A DNA stretch of 16,004 bases from Holophagaceae bacterium UBA706 (lineage in GTDB: Bacteria > Acidobacteriota > Holophagae > Holophagales > Holophagaceae): assembly GCA_002298155.1 (NCBI GenBank), contig DBME01000250.1, forward strand, positions 1-16,004, in the 5' to 3' direction. How positions within the stretch are numbered: the stretch's first letter is position 1; the number at the start of each line of letters is the position of its first letter. The notes beneath the pieces were generated by a model. It had not been told where the DNA came from and ran no database searches. It worked only from the letters and a program-made list of their open reading frames with translations. This document shows, piece after piece, positions 1 to 6,389 of the stretch. The position numbers were made by a program, and so were the translations under genes.

Positions 1-39
1 GCCCCGGAGGGACCTGGCCGCGGAGGTTGCGTGGCCGAC

Positions 40-2370
40 CTATTCCGCCGGGGTGGCGGCGGGGGTCTCGTGCACCACGAAGCTCCTGCCGGTCAGCTTC
101 TCCAGCAGTGCAATTCCAAACAGCCCGTTGACCATCGCGTTGCCTTCGCCGGCGCCGCCGCCCATCACCAGGTTCTCCGGGATGAGTTTCAGGTTGCTGC
201 CGGCGATCTTGTCGATGACGCGGATCTGCCCGAAGACTTCGCGGCCCATGGCAGCCACTTCAAGCTTGTAGGCTTCGGCGGTGGACACGCCCTTGGCCAG
301 GATGATCTCGGCCTCGGCGCTGCCGACCTTCTGGGTGGCTTCCGCGTTGGCGGCGGCGTTGAGCTTGGTGGCTTCGGCCTGGCCGCCGGCTTCAAGGCGC
401 ATGGCCGTGGCCTGGCCTTCCGCCATGAGGATGGCGGCCTGCTTGGCGCCCTCGGCCTCCTTGATGTGGCTCTCGGCGAGGTTCTTCTGGATTTCCACGT
501 TGCGCTCGGATTCCACGACCTTGGGCTGCATGTTGGCCTGGGCCTTGGCGTTCTCGAGGTTGCGGCGCTCGTCCTGGGCTTCCTTCTGGGTGGCGAAGGT
601 CTTCTTCTCCTGCTCGGCGATCTGGCGGTCCGTGACGGTCTTGGTCAGCTCGGGGGGCAGGACCACGTCGGCGATGAGCGTGTCCTTGGAGTCGATGTGA
701 TGGACCTTGAGGACGGAGTCGATGTGCTCCTTGGCCTTCTCCTGGAGTTCCTTGCGCCGGGTGTAGAGGTCCAGGGCCTGGATGTACTGGGCGGCGTTGC
801 GGAAGTGGGAGCTGATGGCCGGCTCCAGCACCTGGCTGATCATGTTGTTGATGGAGCCCAGGTTCGCGATGACCTTCGGGGCGTTCTTCATGGGGATGTG
901 GATGATGACGCTCACATCCATGTTCACGTTGAAGGCGTCCGCGGTGCGCAGGGTGATCGTCTTGAGGTTGGAATCCAGCTCATGGGCGCTGGAACGGTTG
1001 TCGGCCCAGTTCAGCAGGATCTGGGTGGTGGGCACGATGTCCACCTTGCAGATCTTGGTGTTGAGGGGGTGCTTGCCGGGCTGGAGCGGATCCGCCCAGA
1101 TGCCCTTGCAGCCGTTGCTGACGATCTTGGCGTTCACGGCGTCGTCCGTGAGGTCCTCGCCTTCGGCGCCCACGTAGCTTGTCACAACGCCGCAGTTGCC
1201 GATGTGCACCTGGATCATGTCCACCTTCTCGATGGTGGCGAACCAGGGGTTGATGGCGTAGTTGCCGGCCCGCAGCACAGGGATCTGGAGGCCTTTCTGG
1301 CCGCCGGCCTTGAGGAAGGCGTCCGCGTCCTGGAAGTTGTCGTGGGTGCCCAGGGGCAGCTCCTCCGCGGCGATCTTGGAGGAATCGATGATGGGCTTCC
1401 CTTCGTTGATGGTGACGATGCCCACCTGGTCGGCTTCGATGTGCGTCCAGTCGACGATGTCGATGACCTTGAAGAGCTTGGGGTTCAGGCGGTAGACACC
1501 GGGCATGAGCACGTCCAGCTGCCGGCCCTTTTCACCGCCGTTCTTCAGGAAGGCCTCGCCGTCGAAGAAGTTGCCGTGGCCGTGGACCCGGGCCGCCAGC
1601 AGGCGCCCCTCGGGGATCTTGGCGCCGTCCGTGGCTTCCACCAGGCCGATCTGGCCACCGGGAATCCGCGTGATGGGCATCTTCTGGACCTGGAACATGA
1701 TCGTGTTGATGCGGTAGTAGCCGGGGGGCAGGAAGGCGATCTGGGGGCCCTTCTGGCCGCCGTTCTTGATGAAGGCCTCGGCGTTCTGGTAGCTGTCGCA
1801 TTCCACGGGGGAACCGAAGTTGCCCCCTTCCCGCGTCACGGGCTGGCCCGCGATGGATTCCACATAGCCCACTTCGTTGTCGTGGATCATGGTGGCGTCC
1901 ACTTCGGTCACTTCGAAGAGGTGCGGGTTGATCTTGTATTCGCCTTCGGGAAGGATCGCCAGCTGGGGACCCTTCTGGCCACCGTTGGCCAGGAAGGCTT
2001 CGCCGTCCTGGAACAGGCTGCATTCCACCGACTTGGCCATGAACTGCCCCGAGGGGATCGCCGCGCCGGCCACGGCCCGCACCACGCCCACCTTGTTGGT
2101 CTTGATGACGCAGAAGTCGCGCTTGCTGGTCTTGTACAGGAAGGGGATGAGGAGATGGAAGCCGGGGCCCAGGACGCGGGCCTGGACGCCCACTTCACTG
2201 CGCAGGGCCACGGTGCGGCCATCGGGCATCTGCCGTCCGAACCAGCGGCGCTCCAGGACGATGATCTGGTTGCCCCGGGCGATGGTGAAGGACTTCAGGA
2301 GGATGATGAGGAGCAGGAACGCGCCGACGCCGATCAGGATGAGCCCCGTCGACGGTATCGGGAAATTCAT
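40..2370 (-). CDS. SPFH/Band-7 (flotillin-like) membrane protein with five internal repeats
   Basis: Predicted 776-residue membrane-anchored SPFH (stomatin/prohibitin/flotillin/HflK-C) protein; such proteins form large oligomers that organise membrane microdomains. Residues 8-27 form one hydrophobic segment. Residues ~94-450 hold five repeats of 73-77 residues, each starting with a G-V/I/L-V strand (Gly 95, 168, 242, 317, 394). Four contain a near-invariant NGGQKGPQ-like loop followed by L.PG.Y.INP. The Band-7 core is at ~455-585. A long Ala/Glu/Gln-rich coiled coil (~580-705) follows, as in flotillins, then a Gly-rich hydrophobic tail. An open TTG frame extends 7 codons upstream, but the ATG at 2370 has AGGA six bases before it, so I start there. 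It is monocistronic as far as visible. The family call is firm; the cargo or membrane process is unknown. Confidence 0.9.
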   Translation of the reverse strand: MNFPIPSTGLILIGVGAFLLLIILLKSFTIARGNQIIVLERRWFGRQMPDGRTVALRSEVGVQARVLGPGFHLLIPFLYKTSKRDFCVIKTNKVGVVRAVAGAAIPSGQFMAKSVECSLFQDGEAFLANGGQKGPQLAILPEGEYKINPHLFEVTEVDATMIHDNEVGYVESIAGQPVTREGGNFGSPVECDSYQNAEAFIKNGGQKGPQIAFLPPGYYRINTIMFQVQKMPITRIPGGQIGLVEATDGAKIPEGRLLAARVHGHGNFFDGEAFLKNGGEKGRQLDVLMPGVYRLNPKLFKVIDIVDWTHIEADQVGIVTINEGKPIIDSSKIAAEELPLGTHDNFQDADAFLKAGGQKGLQIPVLRAGNYAINPWFATIEKVDMIQVHIGNCGVVTSYVGAEGEDLTDDAVNAKIVSNGCKGIWADPLQPGKHPLNTKICKVDIVPTTQILLNWADNRSSAHELDSNLKTITLRTADAFNVNMDVSVIIHIPMKNAPKVIANLGSINNMISQVLEPAISSHFRNAAQYIQALDLYTRRKELQEKAKEHIDSVLKVHHIDSKDTLIADVVLPPELTKTVTDRQIAEQEKKTFATQKEAQDERRNLENAKAQANMQPKVVESERNVEIQKNLAESHIKEAEGAKQAAILMAEGQATAMRLEAGGQAEATKLNAAANAEATQKVGSAEAEIILAKGVSTAEAYKLEVAAMGREVFGQIRVIDKIAGSNLKLIPENLVMGGGAGEGNAMVNGLFGIALLEKLTGRSFVVHETPAATPAE
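1021..2091 (-). repeat. Five tandem ~74-residue protein repeats inside the SPFH protein
   Basis: Five degenerate coding repeats of ~220-230 bp cover residues ~94-450 of the flotillin-like gene. In the protein the repeat reads roughly VG.V....G..IP.G...A...V, then F.D..AFL.NGGQKGPQL, then LPPG.YRINP.LF.V. The fifth copy (from Gly394) has lost most of the loop, keeping only SNGCKG. On the plus strand the loop is seen as recurring cccttctggcc-type blocks near 1295, 1750 and 1970. These are diverged domain duplications, not a recent DNA expansion. Confidence 0.8.
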
Positions 2371-2601
2371 GGAGTGTCCTTTCTTATACAAAAGGTTTGT
2401 GGGGTGATTCCAGCAACTATGGCGCTATTCACCCCGCGCTCCAAGAGCACGGACGCCCTCCCCCCTCCCAGGCGGAGGAATCGTGACCGCGCTCACTTAA
2501 CAGAAATTGACACACCCCTTCCCAGCCCTGAATTCCACCAAATCCCAACGTCACCTGGTTGGAACCTCCCCCTACGTTGGATTTGAACGCCTACGGTGTT
2601 T

Positions 2602-3459
2602 CTAGAAGGTCAGGACGAGGCTGGCGGAGAAGATCGTATCGAGTTTCTTCAGCTGCACCGCGGCCTGGCCCACCACCACGGGGGGCACCTGGGCGATGTC
2701 CAGGATGTCCACCGTCTTGAAGGCGGGGCGGTTGTTGTAGGTGAGCGCATACCCCACCTTCAGCGCCAGCGTCTTGTTGAGATTGGTGCTCAGGTCGTTG
2801 CGCCAGACGCCCAGGAAATTCCCGCTGTCCTTGAGGCTGTCGGTGAAGGCCAGGTTGCTGGCGAAGGCCGAAGCGGCGCCGATCTTCTGCTCGTAGGCCA
2901 CGACCAGGTTCCAGGTGCCGAAGCTGTCCTGGAAGCCGGGCGTCTCCACCACGGGCTTGACCCGGGTGTAGCCCACGCCGAGGTCCGTCTGGAACTTCTG
3001 CCGGTCGTTCTTGACCCAGGCATAGCCCAGGCCGGCGGAGACCACGGACCGGCTGTCCAGGCCTGACGGGACGTTGCGCTCCCAGCCGGCCCCGGCGAAC
3101 CACAGCAGCTTCTCCGACAGGTTCCTCGCGAAACGGAGGTTGGCGAAGTAATCCTCCGACGAGACCTGGGTCGTGTCGGTGCGGACCACGGTGTAGTCCG
3201 TGGGGGAGGTCCCGGTGGCGCCGTAGGTGATGGCGGTGGTGGACACGCGCACCGCGCCGAGGTTGAAGGCCAGCGTCGACCCCGTGCCCCAGTTGCGGAC
3301 CATCTCGTTGGAGAAGCCCAGGGACTGGGATTGGGCGTTGCCGCCCACGGACAGCAGGCTCAGGCTGGCCTTGTCAGACCAGGCCGGCGGGGGCGCGGGT
3401 TTCGCATCCTGGGCGAGGATCGGTGTGACCAGCAGGAAACTTGAAAGCAGGGCTCTCAT
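2602..3459 (-). CDS. DUF481-like outer membrane beta-barrel protein
   Basis: A 285-residue secreted protein, probably an outer-membrane barrel of the DUF481 (YdiY-like) type; the physiological role of this family is poorly defined. Residues 1-16 form a short signal peptide ending in ILA-Q, followed by a Pro/Ala-rich linker (~18-27). From ~30 on there are alternating-residue amphipathic strands rich in Tyr, Trp and Asn separated by charged turns. The chain ends in SLVLTF, with the terminal Phe typical of BamA-recognised barrels. A frame opens 8 codons earlier at 3483, but the chosen ATG has GGAGG five bases upstream. The terminator of the preceding lipoprotein gene lies just upstream, so this gene probably has its own promoter between 3460 and 3530. 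The barrel call is good; the DUF481 assignment is from overall pattern and could be a related YaiO/OmpA-style barrel. Confidence 0.75.
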   Translation of the reverse strand: MRALLSSFLLVTPILAQDAKPAPPPAWSDKASLSLLSVGGNAQSQSLGFSNEMVRNWGTGSTLAFNLGAVRVSTTAITYGATGTSPTDYTVVRTDTTQVSSEDYFANLRFARNLSEKLLWFAGAGWERNVPSGLDSRSVVSAGLGYAWVKNDRQKFQTDLGVGYTRVKPVVETPGFQDSFGTWNLVVAYEQKIGAASAFASNLAFTDSLKDSGNFLGVWRNDLSTNLNKTLALKVGYALTYNNRPAFKTVDILDIAQVPPVVVGQAAVQLKKLDTIFSASLVLTF

Positions 3460-3530
3460 CCCGTCCTCCCCAACGTGGCGCATGCCGGTTTATTCCTCCC
3501 AGTGTCTCATGGACAGCAACCCCCAAACGC

Positions 3531-3561
3531 AAAAACCCGCGCACCAGAGGGTGCGCGGGTT
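3531..3561 (-). terminator. Rho-independent terminator after the lipoprotein gene
   Basis: A perfect 12-bp inverted repeat (3534-3545 with 3550-3561, arms AACCCGCGCACC and GGTGCGCGGGTT) encloses a 4-base loop. Read on the minus strand it ends in TTTTT then GCGTTT, the expected U-tract. It lies 28 bp after the stop codon at 3589 of the lipoprotein gene and separates it from the DUF481-like gene. There is no T-run on the plus-strand side, so it should act in one direction only. Confidence 0.9.
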
Positions 3562-3588
3562 CCTTTCCGCCCACGGACCGCCGTGACG

Positions 3589-4728
3589 TCACTCGGCCAG
3601 CGCGAAGACCACCTTCTCGTTGCGGAAGCGGTCCTTGGCGAGGAACCTCACCGTGGCCTCGGTACGGTCGGGGTTGAATTCCAGGGTGTAGTGCTTGTCC
3701 TTCTGCAGCGATCCAGGCACCACGTCCACCTTGCCGATCCTGGTGAGGCCGGCTTCGGCGGCGGTCAGGGTGACGGAATCCTCCGTGCGGAGGTCGGCGG
3801 AATTGGTGAATTCGTTGTCAGACCAGTTGGCGCCGGCACGGTCCCTGGCGAACGTGGGCACCACGATGACGCCGGCCTTAACCAGCTGCTTGCGGGAACC
3901 CACGATGTAGTGGACGGAGTTCAGCAGGGCCACCTGGGCTTCGTTGGAGGCCGTGAGCGTCTTCACATCCGCGAGCATCTTCGTCTTCTCGGCCTGCAGG
4001 CCGTCAATGTCGCTGGTGAGCTTCTCCTTCTGGGCCGTCAGGTCCGCGATGCTGGCCTGGAGCTCCTGGGCATGCTGGTTGGCCTGGTCACGCTCGCCTT
4101 CGATGCGGGCCTTCATGGCCGCCTGGAGCTGGGTGGGCGATGTGGTGGCCTTGCCCTGGGCGACCCAGGTTCCGTACACGCCATGGCTGTAGAAGTGATA
4201 GACCTCGAAGCCGGGCGCGAGGTTGTCCATGATCAGGACCTTGCTCACCAGGGTGCGGGCCTTGTCCTCGGACAGCCCCTTCTTCCTCAGGAACTCCATG
4301 GCCAGGTTGTAGTGCGTGTCATCGGCCTTGGCGACCTGGGGCCTGGGCAGGGTGGCCCGGATCTGGGCCATGCGGGTGTTGAGGCCCGCGATCTCCTTGT
4401 CCTTGTCCAGGATCTCCTGCAGGAGCGCTTGGTAGGAGCTGTTCTTCTCGGCCTTGATGCGGGCTTCGAGGGAGGCCTTCTGGTCAGGCGTCAGCTGCAG
4501 GGTCCGCGGGTCGGGGGCCACGCCCACCACACCTGCTTCGGCGATCCTGCGGGATTCCGCGGCTGCGGCGGCGTGGGCCTGCTGATCCAGCTTGTCCACC
4601 TCCGCGGCCTTCTGGGCCTGTTCCTTGACCTCCCTGTCACCGTTCGTCAAGCCGCAGGCCGGAGCCAGAAGCAGCAGACCGGCCGCGACAGCGCCGTAGA
4701 TCGTTGACGATAGCATTCGGAACTTCAT
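3589..4728 (-). CDS. Probable envelope lipoprotein with central coiled coil
   Basis: A 379-residue exported protein. The N-terminus has a basic start, a hydrophobic stretch (10-22) and a Cys at 25 in LAPACG, a weak lipobox, so it is probably but not certainly a lipoprotein. A helical charged region covers 30-125. Residues ~172-190 contain an aromatic block (YHFYSHGVYGTW). Residues ~197-268 form a clear heptad coiled coil. A beta-rich C-terminal part begins with LLNSVHYIVGSRKQLVKAGV (269-288). That last block recalls a C-terminal region in coiled-coil envelope lipoproteins annotated as Cbp1-like in other phyla, a memory-based resemblance only. The frame is open to 4824, but the ATG at 4728 has GGAGGT four bases upstream and opens the signal peptide. 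A strong terminator follows. Function unknown; a structural or tethering envelope role is plausible. Confidence 0.75.
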   Translation of the reverse strand: MKFRMLSSTIYGAVAAGLLLLAPACGLTNGDREVKEQAQKAAEVDKLDQQAHAAAAAESRRIAEAGVVGVAPDPRTLQLTPDQKASLEARIKAEKNSSYQALLQEILDKDKEIAGLNTRMAQIRATLPRPQVAKADDTHYNLAMEFLRKKGLSEDKARTLVSKVLIMDNLAPGFEVYHFYSHGVYGTWVAQGKATTSPTQLQAAMKARIEGERDQANQHAQELQASIADLTAQKEKLTSDIDGLQAEKTKMLADVKTLTASNEAQVALLNSVHYIVGSRKQLVKAGVIVVPTFARDRAGANWSDNEFTNSADLRTEDSVTLTAAEAGLTRIGKVDVVPGSLQKDKHYTLEFNPDRTEATVRFLAKDRFRNEKVVFALAE

Positions 4729-4945
4729 GGGTACCTCCGGGTTTCGCAGCGCTTCCCCCGGGGGGGCGTGCGCGCGTGTGGATGCTGGACCGGCTGGCCC
4801 CCTTCGAAGGGTTTCAGGCCTCACGCTGGGGACCAGCGGTCTTCTGAAAGCAACTCCCTAATTTCGTCATTAATGTCGGATCTGGTCGCCAGTCCACTTG
4901 GTGGCCTGACGGGTTTGACGAACCCCAGGTCCGGATACGCGCGGG

Positions 4946-5581
4946 TCAAACGTCCGCGCTTGATTTGTCGGGCTTCAGCTTGAACTCGAACCGGATGGCG
5001 AAGGCGCTCGCCACCGGTCTGCCGTCCTGGGTCGCGGGACGGAACTGCCATTCCGAGGCCGCATCCATGGCAGCCTTCTCGAGGATCGCGTTGCCGCCGG
5101 AGGCCACGCACGAGATGGGCACTCCCTGCTTGTCCACGGCCACCGTTACCGACACGGGCCCTTCAATGCCGAGGTGCTGGGCCAGAAGCGGGTAGGCGGG
5201 CTTGATTTCACGCACGGCCACCACAGCCGTCCGATGAAGAGGGCGGGCCGAGGTCCTGGCGTCCGCCGTCTTCTCTGCCGGCACCCAGGGCGGCGTCAGG
5301 TCGAACGCGTTGGGCAACTCACTGGGGGACGCGAAATCCGGCAGGAGGGATTCCGGCTTGGCGAGGACGGCCTTTCCCGAGCCCGGGCCGTAGCGTTCCT
5401 CGATCCTGTCCTTGATGACGCGTTGTTCCTGGGCGACGTACTCCATGCTGCACAGGACGCCAAGGGACATGCCCACCAGCAGCCCCGTGAGGAAGGGGAT
5501 GGAGGGGCGCCTGATGAGGGCGAGGTCCCGGCCTTCGTTCTCTGACTTCATGACGTTCGGATCATTCGTATGCGATGCCAT
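4946..5581 (-). CDS. Membrane-anchored TonB C-terminal-domain protein
   Basis: A 211-residue protein with the layout of a small TonB-like energy transducer: a short cytoplasmic N-terminus, one transmembrane segment (~27-46), a periplasmic Pro-rich spacer (~75-115) and a TonB C-terminal domain (~126-203). The domain shows the usual IKPAYP..A...GIEGPVSV.V opening, the G.P..C strand, the A..A...W.F.PA segment and a final beta strand. TonB proteins couple the proton gradient to outer-membrane receptors through ExbB/ExbD. Neither these nor a TonB-dependent receptor is nearby, so it may equally be a stand-alone TonB_C protein. The spacer is short for full periplasmic reach. The start at 5581 has GGAGG five bases upstream; an in-frame ATG ten codons later has no good ribosome site. 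A promoter-like element lies ~170 bp upstream. Confidence 0.8.
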   Translation of the reverse strand: MASHTNDPNVMKSENEGRDLALIRRPSIPFLTGLLVGMSLGVLCSMEYVAQEQRVIKDRIEERYGPGSGKAVLAKPESLLPDFASPSELPNAFDLTPPWVPAEKTADARTSARPLHRTAVVAVREIKPAYPLLAQHLGIEGPVSVTVAVDKQGVPISCVASGGNAILEKAAMDAASEWQFRPATQDGRPVASAFAIRFEFKLKPDKSSADV

Positions 5582-5748
5582 GACTGCCTCCCGGATGGAA
5601 GGGAACGGGGCTGTCTTCCGCGGGAATGCACAACCTTCGTTCCCTTTGGGTTTAGACACTGGAGACGATAGTGCGATTGGGAGCCCGGGCAAGGCTTTTG
5701 GCCGAAATGTTACTTCAGGGTGACAAAAAGATACATTATTGGTATGTC

Positions 5749-5776
5749 ATTAAATTAATGAATTATCTCCTATCAA
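5749..5776 (-). promoter_or_regulatory. Candidate sigma-70-type promoter for the TonB-C gene
   Basis: Read on the minus strand: TTGATA (5771-5776), a 16-bp spacer, then TTTAAT (5749-5754). Each hexamer matches the consensus at five of six positions. It sits in an AT-rich island in otherwise GC-rich DNA and points towards the TonB-C gene, leaving a leader of ~160 bases. AT-rich sequence yields chance matches, so this is a candidate only. Confidence 0.4.
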
Positions 5777-5832
5777 CCGTGAAAACAACCTTTACGAACG
5801 CTAATAAGCAGGCTCATGTTCCAGGTGGTCCT

Positions 5833-6288
5833 TCAGCTCTCGGTCCCGATCCCATGCGTGATGCCCTGGTGGCCGAAGGCCTCCCATGCCAGCACCCGGA
5901 ACCGGTCCGTGTGGCCCCAGTCCACGCCATCCTTCCACAGCTTGTAGTGGATGAGTTCGTGCTCCAGGATGCGCTGGACGATCTCCTCCGGATTCCGGCA
6001 GTTCATGCCGCACACCTGCTGGGGCCAGGGCCAGTCCCTGCGGCGAAGCAGGGGGATGGACAAGCGGATCTCCGGATGCCACACGCCGCGCCGGTCCTTC
6101 TCCACCACGAAGAGTCCCGCGCACCGGTTCATGCGCGGGGACCAGATGATGGGCAACGTAGGCAAGTCCCAGCCGGCCTGACGAAGAATGGTTTCAGCCT
6201 GCTGGCGGAGGGTGCCGCCGCGAGCCTGCGCTTGCTCGGCCGAGCGAATCGGTTCCTGGAAGCCGGGTGCGTCCATGGGGGTTCCCAC
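5833..6288 (-). CDS. SprT-like zinc metallopeptidase
   Basis: A 151-residue protein with a SprT-like domain, the fold shared with human Spartan. The zinc site is visible as HELIH (110-114), where Glu111 is the catalytic base, and a third ligand His126 in GHTDRF. The C-terminus ends soon after the domain, so the zinc ribbon found in many SprT proteins is absent. The frame is open upstream to a GTG at 6348, but the 20 extra codons are Pro-rich with AT-ending codons atypical of this DNA and have no ribosome site. The GTG at 6288 has GGAGG exactly five bases upstream; an ATG at 6276 is a weaker option. It lies just downstream of the FecR-TPR gene on the same strand and may be co-transcribed. The substrate is unknown; DNA-bound proteins are only an analogy with Spartan. 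Confidence 0.8.
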   Translation of the reverse strand: MGTPMDAPGFQEPIRSAEQAQARGGTLRQQAETILRQAGWDLPTLPIIWSPRMNRCAGLFVVEKDRRGVWHPEIRLSIPLLRRRDWPWPQQVCGMNCRNPEEIVQRILEHELIHYKLWKDGVDWGHTDRFRVLAWEAFGHQGITHGIGTES

Positions 6289-6293
6289 GATCG

Positions 6294-6298
6294 CCTCC
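6294..6298 (-). promoter_or_regulatory. Ribosome binding site that decides the SprT-like start
   Basis: GGAGG on the minus strand, five bases before the GTG at 6286-6288. No comparable site precedes the upstream GTG at 6348 or the downstream ATG at 6276, so this Shine-Dalgarno match is the main reason for the 151-residue model. Confidence 0.6.
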
Positions 6299-6389
6299 AG
6301 GGGGATCCGTGGTGTTTTCAGGGGGGATGGGATGGCAGGGTCCTTCACTCCACTATTTTGCGGCAGATCCAGGAATTTGGGGGCGCCTC

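Noticed and set aside
31..2586. 851-residue plus-strand open frame opposite the SPFH gene
   Set aside because: Low-complexity Gly/Leu/Val/Asp-rich translation with no domain, no ribosome site; it mirrors the repeats of the real minus-strand gene and reflects GC-rich codon bias.
3475..4707. 410-residue plus-strand open frame opposite the lipoprotein gene
   Set aside because: It would begin before and run through the intrinsic terminator region and has a shadow-like composition; the minus-strand frame has a signal peptide, coiled coil and ribosome site.
4832..4846. Small inverted repeat CGCTGG/CCAGCG as a terminator after the TonB-C gene
   Set aside because: Only 6 bp, loop of 3, no T-run on either side, and ~100 bp from the stop codon at 4946.
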